Shown in pieces: positions 40,384 to 49,048 of a stretch of 64,000 bases of DNA. The number at the start of each line of letters is the position of its first letter. The stretch's first letter is position 1. Under the pieces are notes generated by a model. That model was given only the letters and a program-made list of their open reading frames with translations, did no database searches and had not been told where the DNA came from. A program made the position numbers and the translations under genes. The stretch is from NCBI RefSeq assembly GCF_014838825.1, contig NZ_JACYMO010000001.1, positions 642,566-706,565 on the forward strand. The letters are read 5' to 3'. The stretch comes from Erwinia persicina (lineage in GTDB: Bacteria; Pseudomonadota; Gammaproteobacteria; Enterobacterales; Enterobacteriaceae).

Positions 40384-41400
40384 ATGAAGAAGGTCAGCAT
40401 TGTTGATGTGGCAAAACAGGCCGGTGTTTCCGTTTCCACGGTGTCGCTGGTGCTGCGCCAAAAAGGGAAGATCTCAACGCAGACCATTGAAAAGGTCCAG
40501 GCCGCTATCGCTGAACTGGGCTACGTACACAACGTGGCCGCAGCTAACCTGCGTGCCAGCACCTCAAATCTGATTGGCCTGATTGTCCGCGACTTCAGCG
40601 ACACCTTTAACCTGAGAGTGATCACCAGCATTGTCCAGGCGCTGGAGCAGCAGGGTTATATGGTTTTTCTGGCCCATCCCCAGGATGATGAGGCGCGGCT
40701 GGAACAGTGTCTGCTCTCGTTCACCCGTCAGGGGGTTGCCGGGGTGATCTACCTGACCAGCAGCGTTACCCGGCAAACCCTGCCCGGGGCGGTTCGCCAC
40801 TGTGCGCTGCCGCTGGTGACCGTTTCTCAGGCGATGATCGAGGGGCAGTACGATCTGGTAATGCGCGACAACCGCCAGGCCGCTGCGCAGGCGACCCGCT
40901 ATCTGATCGAGCGCGGCCACCGTAATATCGCCTATATCGGCGGTGAGGAAAACGACCTGATCCGCGACCAGCGGCTGGCGGGCTACCGTATGGCCCTGCA
41001 GCATTATGGTCTGGTCTATAAGGAAGAGTTCACACCCGCCTGCCGGGAGGAGACAGATGCAGCACGCCTGGCAACCCGGCGACTATTGGAGAGCAATAAT
41101 AAGATCACCGCCCTGCTGTGCCACTCTTCTCATGCGATCATTGGCTGCCTGAACGGTATTCATCAGGTGGGTCGTACCGTCGGCAAAGACGTGTTTCTGA
41201 CTCAGCAGGTCTCGCTGCTCGGGTTCGAAGATATGTTGCAGATCAACCTCAGCTCCCCTTCCTTTACCTATGTGTCGTCGGCCAGCGATGAAACCGGCCG
41301 CCAGGCCGCCGCGCTGATCCTGCGTAAAATCGGGCAGAACGCGCTCCCACCCCAGCGCATAGTGGTGTCGGGTGAGCTGGTGCTGAGAGAGTCCGGCTAG
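40384..41400 (+). CDS. LacI-family repressor, MalI-like
   Basis: A 338-residue LacI/GalR-type regulator. The N-terminal helix-turn-helix is VSIVDVAKQAGVSVSTVSLV with the hinge ANLRASTSNLIGLIV; a periplasmic-binding-protein-like effector domain follows (GVAGVIYLTSS, GHRNIAYIGGE, SLLGFEDMLQ). The HTH and the VLRQKGKISTQT wing closely resemble E. coli MalI. It probably represses the upstream PTS gene through the AGAACGTTCT operators. A strong terminator just upstream means its expression must come from read-through or an unseen promoter. AAGGAA precedes the ATG. Confidence 0.88.
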   Translation: MKKVSIVDVAKQAGVSVSTVSLVLRQKGKISTQTIEKVQAAIAELGYVHNVAAANLRASTSNLIGLIVRDFSDTFNLRVITSIVQALEQQGYMVFLAHPQDDEARLEQCLLSFTRQGVAGVIYLTSSVTRQTLPGAVRHCALPLVTVSQAMIEGQYDLVMRDNRQAAAQATRYLIERGHRNIAYIGGEENDLIRDQRLAGYRMALQHYGLVYKEEFTPACREETDAARLATRRLLESNNKITALLCHSSHAIIGCLNGIHQVGRTVGKDVFLTQQVSLLGFEDMLQINLSSPSFTYVSSASDETGRQAAALILRKIGQNALPPQRIVVSGELVLRESG

Positions 41401-41404
41401 ACGC

Positions 41405-42307
41405 TTACAGCCGTCCGGTATTCACCCGTTTGCCAATGTCCTTCAGCTGGGAGTACTTCTCCAGCAGCTGCGGACCATCGTCCAGGCTCATGGCAAACAT
41501 CCACATATAGGTCATTACCGAATAGATATGTCCGGCGTCGGTCCCTCCGCTGCGGGCCATGTGCATCAGGGTCAGGCCAAACAGCAGCGCTACCATCACG
41601 CCAATCGACAAATAGCCCAGCGCTTCGCGATCGGACAGGCGGATGCGCAGCCCTGCCAGCACGCGGTAGTGTCGGATCAGCGAAGGGGTGTTGGCATGGC
41701 TGACAAAACGCACTTCCCGCTCCAGGCGGTTATTCAGTCGTCCAAACAGGCGCTCATTTTTATTCGTATAGCTGCGCAGGAAAAATGAGAAAAACAGCAG
41801 AATGACCAGGCAGGCCACCCCCGTCCAGAATTCGATAACCAGCAGCATCACCGCCGCCCCACTGATTGACGCCACGCTGGTGATCAGTACCGGCAGGTGT
41901 TTTTCAAAGAAGTCGACGAATTCACGCGACAGCGCCACGCGCGCCGCAATAGTGGAGTGGGTATGCCGATCCTCCCGCTGCTGCAGGATCACCGGCACCG
42001 CCAGTTCGGCATAAATACGCGCAAAGGTGCGGGTATCCACGCTGCGCCTGGCCGCGCCGATCGCCCACATTACCATCACCATCAGGGCATACAGCAGGGC
42101 GTGCAGCGGCTGGGCATTCAGCGTGGCATTAATGGCAAAACCCGCCAGCAGGGGATAAAGCAGATAGGTTACATTTTCGGCCACCACCAGCAGTAAGGTG
42201 ATGACCAGTTTACGACTGTGGCGGCGACCCAGCCTTTTCAGGGTGGCGACGGCACTGCCGGCAACCGCGACGGTTTCCGGTAATTTACAGGTTTGCATGA
42301 GGCTCAT
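41405..42307 (-). CDS. ABC transporter six-TM domain protein without ATPase
   Basis: About 300 residues with a TM1-6 layout of type I ABC exporters: membrane segments near 34-54, 65-85, 135-175 and 225-250 and cytoplasmic helices between them. No Walker A, signature or Walker B motif follows; the protein ends after EKYSQLKDIGKRVNTGRL, where an exporter would continue into the nucleotide-binding domain. I start at the ATG giving MSLMQTCKLPETVAVAG; MQTCKLPE nine bases later is possible, as neither has a strong ribosome site. It is divergent from a TetR gene with two palindromes between them and convergent with the PTS regulator. Confidence 0.7.
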   Translation of the reverse strand: MSLMQTCKLPETVAVAGSAVATLKRLGRRHSRKLVITLLLVVAENVTYLLYPLLAGFAINATLNAQPLHALLYALMVMVMWAIGAARRSVDTRTFARIYAELAVPVILQQREDRHTHSTIAARVALSREFVDFFEKHLPVLITSVASISGAAVMLLVIEFWTGVACLVILLFFSFFLRSYTNKNERLFGRLNNRLEREVRFVSHANTPSLIRHYRVLAGLRIRLSDREALGYLSIGVMVALLFGLTLMHMARSGGTDAGHIYSVMTYMWMFAMSLDDGPQLLEKYSQLKDIGKRVNTGRL

Positions 42308-42323
42308 TTCTGGTAGGATTGCG

Positions 42324-42375
42324 TTTGAGCGGTTGCTCAAAACTGAAATCCAGTCTATTTGAGCGCTTGCTCAAA
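42324..42375. promoter_or_regulatory. Two TetR-type operators in the divergent gap
   Basis: TTTGAGC-GGTT-GCTCAAA (42324-42341) and TTTGAGC-GCTT-GCTCAAA (42358-42375) are two perfect-armed 18-bp palindromes with starts 34 bp apart. They lie between the six-TM gene and the TetR gene and are the likely target of that regulator, controlling both directions. Confidence 0.85.
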
Positions 42376-42393
42376 GTCAACGCAGGGCAAATG

Positions 42394-42984
42394 ATGAAAG
42401 AAACCCGGGAAGCGCTGAAAGCCAGAATTCTGCAGGGCGCGATCGCGCTGTTTATGGAAAAAGGCATTGAAAAAGTGACCACACGCGAGCTGACCGAGCA
42501 CCTTGGCATCTCACGCAGCCACATCTACCATTATTTCCGCGACTGGGAAATGCTGAGTAAAGAGGCGATGGCCCTCTACTTACAGCAGGATCGGGAAGCG
42601 TTTGCCGCCAGCATCACAGGCCTGACGGCAGAACAGCGGCTGACCGCGTTTGTTGCTGGTTATCTGCCTGCCGCAGCCGATGCCGCCTGGCAGCTTTACA
42701 GTTCGCTGTGGCAGCTGGCCATTCACGATGGTGAGTGGGCCGCGATCGCCCAGTCGATGATGGAACAGTGGCACCGCCTGCTGGGCAGCATTATCCACCA
42801 GGGTATTGAGGATCGGGCTTTTTTCAGCCCGGCACCGGAGCGGGTGACGCGCCAGCTGAGCGCCATGCTCAACGGCTATGCCGACCAGCTGATTGTCTCC
42901 CCCAACCCAGAGGCTCATCAGGCAGTGATGCAGGATATTGAGGCCTTTATCGCTCTGGCCCTGAGAACCTCACCCGCCCGCTAG
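42394..42984 (+). CDS. TetR-family transcriptional regulator
   Basis: A 196-residue regulator. The N-terminal HTH is VTTRELTEHLGISRSHIYHYF, a TetR signature; the C-terminal helical domain (60-196) is variable and should bind a small molecule. Two ATGs are adjacent; I choose the second because AGGG lies 6 bp upstream of it. The gene is divergent from the six-TM ABC protein. Both are likely controlled by its binding to the two palindromes upstream. Confidence 0.9.
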   Translation: MKETREALKARILQGAIALFMEKGIEKVTTRELTEHLGISRSHIYHYFRDWEMLSKEAMALYLQQDREAFAASITGLTAEQRLTAFVAGYLPAAADAAWQLYSSLWQLAIHDGEWAAIAQSMMEQWHRLLGSIIHQGIEDRAFFSPAPERVTRQLSAMLNGYADQLIVSPNPEAHQAVMQDIEAFIALALRTSPAR

Positions 42985-43061
42985 CGCTCATTGCGCTAAC
43001 CCGCCCCGGCTGCCGTTCGCTATACTCGACTTTTTAACCACTCCCCATCAGAGGAAGACCC

Positions 43062-43364
43062 GTGATCAAATTCAGCGTACTTTACCCGCGCCAGCCAGGC
43101 GCTCATTTCGACCATGACTATTATCGCGACGTCCATCTGCCGCTGATCCAGTCACGCATGGGCGCTGCCTGTCAGCAGTATGAAATTGATACGCCGCTCG
43201 ACAGCAATATGCCGTATATCGCGGCCTGCCATATTTACTGCCCGGACAGGGCGACATTCGACAAAGTGATAGCAGAACATGGTGCAGAGTTTGCAGCGGA
43301 TGTGGCTAATTTTACTAATGTGGAGTCGCAGAAGCTGGTGTCTGAAGTGTTACGCGTTAATTAA
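43062..43364 (+). CDS. EthD family protein
   Basis: A 100-residue ferredoxin-fold protein of the EthD/dimeric alpha-beta barrel group, beginning at GTG after GAGGAAG. The signature is FDHDYYRDVHLPLIQSRMG. EthD was named for ethyl tert-butyl ether degradation, but most small enteric members have no known role. It stands alone after the TetR gene (77 bp away, same strand) and convergent with hemB. Confidence 0.85.
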   Translation: MIKFSVLYPRQPGAHFDHDYYRDVHLPLIQSRMGAACQQYEIDTPLDSNMPYIAACHIYCPDRATFDKVIAEHGAEFAADVANFTNVESQKLVSEVLRVN

Positions 43365-43450
43365 AGCGCAGCGGGCAGCCGGGTGTTCACCTCCGCTGCC
43401 CACCGTGGCGTGTGCCGGGCTGGACCGGTGTCCCGGCCAGCCCACCCCCC

Positions 43451-44431
43451 TCAGGAAAGGATATTCTTCTCGGCCAGATCCAGAGCGAAATAGCTGAAAA
43501 TAATATCGGCTCCGGCCCGTTTAATCGACCCCAGGCTTTCCAGCGCGACGTCAATCTCACTGATGGCTCCCGCCTGCGCACCAAATTTAATCATCGCATA
43601 CTCCCCGCTCACCTGATACGCCGCCAGCGGAAGCTGAGTGCGCTCACGCACGTCGCGCAGAATATCCAGGTATGCGCCTGCCGGTTTCACCATCAGCGCA
43701 TCCGCCCCTTCCGCTTCGTCGATCAGTGACTCGCGAATGGCTTCGCGGCGGTTCATCGGGTTCATCTGGTAAGTTTTCCGATCGCCCTTCAGCGAGGTGC
43801 CAGCGGCTTCACGGAACGGGCCATAGAAGGAGGAAGCAAACTTGGTGGAGTAGGACATGATTGCCGTGTCGGTAAAGCCTGCGGCATCCAGCGCGTGGCG
43901 GATCGCCGCGACCTGACCATCCATTGCCGCTGACGGGGCAATAAAGTCGGCACCCGCTGCAGCGGCAACCACTGCCTGACGGCCAAGGTTAATCAGCGTG
44001 GCATCATTATCCACCCCGTGGTCGTGCAGCACGCCGCAGTGGCCGTGGCTGGTATATTCACAGAAACAGGTGTCGGACATCACGATCATTTCCGGCACGG
44101 TTTCCTTGCAGATGCGCGACATGCGCGCCACCAGCCCGTTCTCATTCCAGGTGTCACTGCCGTCTGCATCGGTATGGTGAGAGATGCCAAAGGTCATCAC
44201 CGACCGCACACCCGCTCTGGCAATGCGCTCAATTTCATATGCCAGACGTTTTTCAGGGATGCGCATCACCCCCGGCATGGCGGCGATAGGCTTATAGTCA
44301 TCAAGTCCTTCCTCAACAAAGATCGGCAGAGCCAGATCGTTCAGGCTGAGGGAACTTTCCTGAAACAGGGAGCGGAGAGATGCAGACTGACGCAGGCGTC
44401 GTGGGCGCTGGACTGGAGAATAGCTGGACAA
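43451..44431 (-). CDS. hemB: Porphobilinogen synthase (delta-aminolevulinate dehydratase)
   Basis: HemB condenses two 5-aminolevulinate molecules to porphobilinogen in haem synthesis. The 326 residues (E. coli 324) contain the zinc cysteines in [15 protein letters not shown] and the Schiff-base lysines in [15 protein letters not shown] and [12 protein letters not shown]. The most likely start is a TTG with AGAGG 6 bp upstream, giving the N-terminus [16 protein letters not shown]; no ATG fits the family start. It is transcribed alone and divergent from the flavin reductase gene. Confidence 0.96.
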   Translation of the reverse strand: MSSYSPVQRPRRLRQSASLRSLFQESSLSLNDLALPIFVEEGLDDYKPIAAMPGVMRIPEKRLAYEIERIARAGVRSVMTFGISHHTDADGSDTWNENGLVARMSRICKETVPEMIVMSDTCFCEYTSHGHCGVLHDHGVDNDATLINLGRQAVVAAAAGADFIAPSAAMDGQVAAIRHALDAAGFTDTAIMSYSTKFASSFYGPFREAAGTSLKGDRKTYQMNPMNRREAIRESLIDEAEGADALMVKPAGAYLDILRDVRERTQLPLAAYQVSGEYAMIKFGAQAGAISEIDVALESLGSIKRAGADIIFSYFALDLAEKNILS

Positions 44432-44669
44432 AACAACCTCTGTTTAGCGGGTCATACACCGGTCAACGGCACCGGCGATGATAAATATGAATAGTGCGCT
44501 AACAGTATACCTCCGGGCGCAGGATGACAATGCCTGCGCGATACCGGCAGCCCTCCCCGGCACAGAATGATTCATTTTTCGCGGTTGCACGCACAGGACT
44601 CACTTGAAAGCGCGCCGCAGATAGCGCTTTATAAGGGGGACTTTTTCTTTTTATCCATAAGGAAACCCC

Positions 44670-45230
44670 ATGTCTGAACACGCGACGTTAACCTTCGTCA
44701 CCCTGCTGGGCAGCCTGCGCAAGGCCTCCCTGAATGCCGTTGTCGCCAGTAACCTGCCCACGCTGGCACCCGAAGGCGTTGAGATCCACGCCCTGGGGTC
44801 GGTTGCCGACTTCCCCCATTACGACGCCGATATTCAGGCCGAAGGCTTCCCGCCTGCCGTGCTGGCAATGGGTAAAGCGATTGCGGCTGCGGACGGAGTG
44901 ATTATTGTCACGCCGGAATATAACTACTCCGTACCCGGCGCGCTAAAAAACGCCATCGACTGGCTGTCACGTCTGCCGGACAACCCGTTTGCCGATAAAC
45001 CCGTGGCGATCCAGAGTGCCTCACCGGGGATGATTGGCGGTGCGCGCGCCCAGTATCACCTGCGGCAGAGCCTGGTTTTCCTGAATGCACGGGTGCTGAA
45101 CAAGCCGGAGATTATGATCGGTCAGGCCACCAGCCGGATTGATGCAGACAGTGCTACCGTCACCGATGAAAGTACCCGTCAGCACCTGACGGCGCAGCTG
45201 GCCGCCCTGGCTCAGGAAGCCCGCCGCTAA
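44670..45230 (+). CDS. NADPH-dependent FMN reductase, ChrR/YieF-like
   Basis: A 186-residue flavodoxin-fold quinone or chromate reductase. The FMN phosphate loop is LLGSLRKASLNAVVA, and the flavin site VTPEYNYSVPGALKNAIDWLSR is the family hallmark. Length and sequence follow E. coli YieF (ChrR, 188). The family reduces quinones with two electrons and protects against oxidative stress. The ATG follows TAAGGAAACC. It is monocistronic and ends at a hairpin with a tetranucleotide repeat. Confidence 0.9.
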   Translation: MSEHATLTFVTLLGSLRKASLNAVVASNLPTLAPEGVEIHALGSVADFPHYDADIQAEGFPPAVLAMGKAIAAADGVIIVTPEYNYSVPGALKNAIDWLSRLPDNPFADKPVAIQSASPGMIGGARAQYHLRQSLVFLNARVLNKPEIMIGQATSRIDADSATVTDESTRQHLTAQLAALAQEARR

Positions 45231-45236
45231 TTTCCC

Positions 45237-45274
45237 CTCCGGCAGGCAGGCAGGCAGGCAACAGCCTGCCGGAG
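45237..45274 (+). terminator. Hairpin with (GGCA)5 repeat after the flavin reductase gene
   Basis: CTCCGGCAGGC (45237-45247) pairs with GCCTGCCGGAG (45264-45274). The loop and 5' arm contain five uninterrupted GGCA units (45241-45260), so several stem registers are possible. The T content downstream is low. Confidence 0.5.
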
Positions 45275-45405
45275 CGAATACCCGCCCCCGCCTTATTTTT
45301 CTGTACGCCGCTGCACTCGCGCACATATCTCCCCATTATCAGTAATAAGTTATCTATCCTGTACAGGAGAAAATTAAACACGGCCTAATCATAACGGGAG
45401 AAAAA

Positions 45406-46740
45406 ATGGGATTTCTTGGCTGGACGGCGGCCACCGGCGGGCTGCTGTTACTGATGTCGCTGGCCTCAGGCTGGATAAGTCGTGGCCCGGTCACTTCGTT
45501 CGCACTTTATCTGATTGCCGGGATCCTCTGCGGCCCCTGGGTACTGGACCTGCTGCGGATTGATATCGCCGCCCACGCGCATCTGGCAAAAAATCTGACG
45601 GAAATTGCCATGGCCGCCTCACTGTTTATCACCGGACTCAAGCTGCGCCTGCCCCTGAACAGCCCGGGCTGGCGAATGGGGGTGCGGCTGGCGTTTCCCG
45701 CCATGCTGCTGACGGTGGCAGGCGTGACGCTGGCCACGCATTTTCTGGTCGGTTTCTCCTGGCCGCTGTCGCTGGCGTTTGGCGCCATCGTTGCGCCGAC
45801 CGACCCGGTGCTGGCCAGCCTGATCTCGGTTAACGACGCCCGCGACGACGATAACCTGCGCGTCTCACTTTCCAGCGAGGCCGGGCTGAACGACGGCACC
45901 GCCCTGCCGCTGCTGATGCTGGCGGTGGCCCTGCTCGCCGGCGGTGCAGAGATGTCCTGGTCGTTTATCAGCCACTGGGCGCTGAAAGATGTCCTGTGGG
46001 CGGTGGCAGGCGGCAGCGCCATCGGTTTTGGGCTGGGCAGGCTGATTGGTCAGTACGCCTCACATCTGAGACACACGCATCAGGATGTCGCCCCCAATGA
46101 CTTCCTGGCGCTGGCGCTGATCGCCCTCAGCTACGCCATTGCGCAGTCGCTGGATGCCTCCGGTTTTCTGTCGGCCTTTGCGGCAGGTGTCGGCCTGCGT
46201 CGCGCCGAGATGCGCGTGGTGCGGCATTTCCCGACAGAAGAGTTCCAGGAGAGTGACTACCATCCCCCTGCGGAGGAGCTGGTAAACCCTAATGCGCGCC
46301 ATCAGACCGACCAGACCCATCCGGCGCGCTCGGCGGGGCTGGTGGTCAGCGATGCGCTCTCTTTTGGCGACACCATTGAACGCCTGTTTGCGGCGGCGAT
46401 CATTATTGTTCTGGGGGTAACGCTGGCACAGCACTGGAACACCACCGGGCTGTGGATGGCCGCGCTGCTGTTTTTTGCCATTCGCCCTCTGTCGGTGTGG
46501 CTGTCTACCGTCGGCACGCCGGCTCCTGCCCTGCAGCGGGCCACTATCGGCTGGCTCGGGATCCGCGGTATCGGCAGCATAAACTATATTGCCTGGGCCT
46601 ATACGCACGGTCTGGCGGGTGCCGACGCCGCGCGCATGGCCGATATGGCCTTTACACTGATCGTGGCCAGCGTGGTGGTGCACGGCATCTCCGTCACGCC
46701 GTTAATGAACTGGCGTCAGTCCCGCCTGCAGCGGAAGTGA
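45406..46740 (+). CDS. CPA1-family sodium:proton antiporter
   Basis: A 444-residue membrane protein with about twelve hydrophobic helices, belonging to the monovalent cation:proton antiporter-1 family. The ion-binding motifs are FGAIVAPTDPVLASLI (TDP unwound helix) and SSEAGLNDGTALPLLM (the acidic ND pair). A hydrophilic loop of about 50 residues near 280-330 (FQESDYHPPAEELVNPNA) is inserted between membrane segments. AACGGGAG precedes the ATG. It is convergent with the flippase gene. Na+ versus K+ preference is not evident. Confidence 0.88.
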   Translation: MGFLGWTAATGGLLLLMSLASGWISRGPVTSFALYLIAGILCGPWVLDLLRIDIAAHAHLAKNLTEIAMAASLFITGLKLRLPLNSPGWRMGVRLAFPAMLLTVAGVTLATHFLVGFSWPLSLAFGAIVAPTDPVLASLISVNDARDDDNLRVSLSSEAGLNDGTALPLLMLAVALLAGGAEMSWSFISHWALKDVLWAVAGGSAIGFGLGRLIGQYASHLRHTHQDVAPNDFLALALIALSYAIAQSLDASGFLSAFAAGVGLRRAEMRVVRHFPTEEFQESDYHPPAEELVNPNARHQTDQTHPARSAGLVVSDALSFGDTIERLFAAAIIIVLGVTLAQHWNTTGLWMAALLFFAIRPLSVWLSTVGTPAPALQRATIGWLGIRGIGSINYIAWAYTHGLAGADAARMADMAFTLIVASVVVHGISVTPLMNWRQSRLQRK

Positions 46741-46749
46741 CGCCGTCGG

Positions 46750-48048
46750 TCACGCCTGTTCGTTGCCCGGACGCTGATAAGCCGCAGGCCGGGTCAGGTA
46801 GGTTTTCAGAATGTTGTGTTTCACCAGCAGGTAAATAATGCCGATAAACACCAGCACCTCTGAGAACACCAGCGCACAGGCCGCGCCGATTGCACCAAAC
46901 TTCCACGCCATCAGGCAGCAGAACGGAATGTTCGCGGCACCGACGATAAACATCAGATACATACGCTGCTTTGCCAGGCCATGCGGGATAAGGATCTGCA
47001 GGCCTGCCGGGTAGCTGATGTTACCGAAGATAAAGCCGCACACGGCAATACGCAGCACATCCGCTGACTCATGAAACGCCGGGCCAAGCAGCAGCCGTAC
47101 GACAAAGTCCGCGAAGAAGAAGGTGAAGACCACGATAAATACGCTCAGACCAAACGACAGGCTGATGCTTTTACGCGTGGCCGCGACCGCAGCGGCGCGA
47201 TCCTTATGAAAAAGATGGCTGACTCGCGGGAAGAAAGCATTACCGATCTGTTCCGGCACCGAGTTCGCAGCCTTCTTCAGACGATCGGACCCGTTGTACA
47301 GCCCCACCATATAGGTGTTGGTCATGCTGGCCAGGATCAGCACGTTGATGTTGTTGAAGAGGTTGGCCCCCAGAATAGACATAAAGACGTGCAGGCTGTC
47401 TTTCGTGCGCTGCAGGATCTCCCCGGGTTCAAAGCGATACGCCCCGATCACGCGCATTTTGACCACAAAAGTCAGCGTAATGATCGCCGTGACAAACGCC
47501 ACCACACCGGGCACCAGCGCCGCCAGCCACGTATCCTCGGGTGATTTGACCAGCAAAAAGGTCAGCGGGATTGACGTCAGCTGCCCGACGGTGGAAATCA
47601 CTGCGGTTTTACCGAGCTTTTCAAAGCCCTGCATCAGCCAGCCAAAAGAGAGCAGCTGCCCGTACAGCACCGTTGAGTTAGCAAGGGCAATAAAGAACAG
47701 CGCGTGCCAGGCGGGATTAAGCCAGGTGACGACCAGCAGCACCGCCAGCGATGCGGTACCCAGCAGCAGTTTGGCATTGAATGTCGACCAGAATAGCTGG
47801 GTAACGCGTTGCTTATCGTCCCGATGCTGGGCAATATCCTTGGTGGTATAAATGTTAAATCCCCAGTCAGAGATCGTGCTGCAGTACATCACGCAGGCTA
47901 ACCCCAGCGCCAGCAGTCCCATATGTTCAACGCCGAGAACGCGAGCCAGATAAGGCAGCGTTGCCAGTGGAATGATAAATGAGGCACCGCGATACGCCAG
48001 CAGCGACAGTACATTAATTAACAGCGTTTTATCGATTACTTTAGCCAT
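46750..48048 (-). CDS. Polysaccharide flippase, Wzx/MOP type
   Basis: A 432-residue membrane protein with about twelve helices of the MOP exporter superfamily (Wzx-type), which moves lipid-linked sugar repeat units across the inner membrane. The N-terminal segment RGASFIIPLATLPYLARVLG and the loop NNINVLILASMTNTYMVGLY are characteristic. It follows a family 2 glycosyltransferase by 28 bp on the same strand. No polymerase, ligase or other sugar gene is visible around it. Erwinia amylovoran and stewartan clusters hold similar flippases, but this pair is isolated. Confidence 0.85.
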   Translation of the reverse strand: MAKVIDKTLLINVLSLLAYRGASFIIPLATLPYLARVLGVEHMGLLALGLACVMYCSTISDWGFNIYTTKDIAQHRDDKQRVTQLFWSTFNAKLLLGTASLAVLLVVTWLNPAWHALFFIALANSTVLYGQLLSFGWLMQGFEKLGKTAVISTVGQLTSIPLTFLLVKSPEDTWLAALVPGVVAFVTAIITLTFVVKMRVIGAYRFEPGEILQRTKDSLHVFMSILGANLFNNINVLILASMTNTYMVGLYNGSDRLKKAANSVPEQIGNAFFPRVSHLFHKDRAAAVAATRKSISLSFGLSVFIVVFTFFFADFVVRLLLGPAFHESADVLRIAVCGFIFGNISYPAGLQILIPHGLAKQRMYLMFIVGAANIPFCCLMAWKFGAIGAACALVFSEVLVFIGIIYLLVKHNILKTYLTRPAAYQRPGNEQA

Positions 48049-48076
48049 CAGCCCCTGACCTTTAAAAAAAATCCCT

Positions 48077-49048
48077 TCATGCTTTGCGTAGACTCCGCTT
48101 TATCCTGAGCAGATTAGAGTACAATTCCGGCCGTCTTAACAGCAGCCAGTTGGCTGCCCCCCCTGGTTTCAGATTTTTCCCGAAATAATCAATGGCGTGA
48201 TGCACATATTGCGGCACGGACCCTCCGCTGGAAAGCGACAGGTGGATCATCAGCTTAAAGGAGTGAATAAGATATAAGCGTCGTAACTCGCTGCGGTCGT
48301 CGAGATCAGCCGTCAGTTTAATCATTTTTTCATAGGACTGTATAAAAGCATCATAACGCTGACGGAAATACCCTTCCGTTTTAACCCCCTGGGTTAACGA
48401 CCCGCGACGCAGCCGCTGCCGGTAATAGACATTTTCACTGACAAACGCGACTCGGGTCCGCAGAAAAGCGTCGAGCGTGTAACAATGGTCCTCATGAACC
48501 CGCTCTATATATTTCAAATTAAATCTGTCTATGATTTCTTTTTTCAGAACATAATTCCAGCTGGCCGAGGTGTAGGCCCCCTTGCGCAGCAGATGGCGAA
48601 ATACGGTTTGCGAAGAGGACAGTCCCGACAGCGTATGCTGTACTTTCGGCCAGCTGTCGTCCGGGTTGCCATCGGTGAAAATCTCCGAGTTAAAACAGAA
48701 CAACTCCAGTGCAGGATACTGCACCACCCGTGCGGAAAACTCCGTATAAAATCCTTCACAAACAACATCATCCGGATCACAACAGAAAACATACTCTCCG
48801 CTAGCGAGGTGAATGCCGTGGTCACGTGCCCGTCCCGCTCCGCCATTTTCCACGCTGACGATCCTGACCCGTGGGTCATTACCAAAGCGTGCCTGAATGC
48901 GGGCCAGCGTATTATCGGTCGAACCGTCATTAACAATAATTAATTCATTTGGCGCTGGTATTTGTGCCAGCAGTGAATCGACACATTCAACAATATAATT
49001 CTCTACGTTATACGCAGGGATAATTACTGACAGCAGTTTTCGCGTCAT
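48077..49048 (-). CDS. Family 2 glycosyltransferase
   Basis: A 323-residue GT-A fold enzyme. The N-terminal nucleotide-sugar site is LSVIIPAYNVENYIVECVDS with ELIIVNDGSTDNT; the metal-binding DxD-like motif is YVFCCDPDDVV, and the acceptor side includes RVHEDHCYTLD with an ED pair. No membrane helix is visible. I start at ATG (MTRKLLS); a GTG one codon upstream is possible. It is the first gene of a two-gene unit with the flippase, and a long AT-rich region lies upstream. The sugar and acceptor are unknown. Confidence 0.88.
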   Translation of the reverse strand: MTRKLLSVIIPAYNVENYIVECVDSLLAQIPAPNELIIVNDGSTDNTLARIQARFGNDPRVRIVSVENGGAGRARDHGIHLASGEYVFCCDPDDVVCEGFYTEFSARVVQYPALELFCFNSEIFTDGNPDDSWPKVQHTLSGLSSSQTVFRHLLRKGAYTSASWNYVLKKEIIDRFNLKYIERVHEDHCYTLDAFLRTRVAFVSENVYYRQRLRRGSLTQGVKTEGYFRQRYDAFIQSYEKMIKLTADLDDRSELRRLYLIHSFKLMIHLSLSSGGSVPQYVHHAIDYFGKNLKPGGAANWLLLRRPELYSNLLRIKRSLRKA

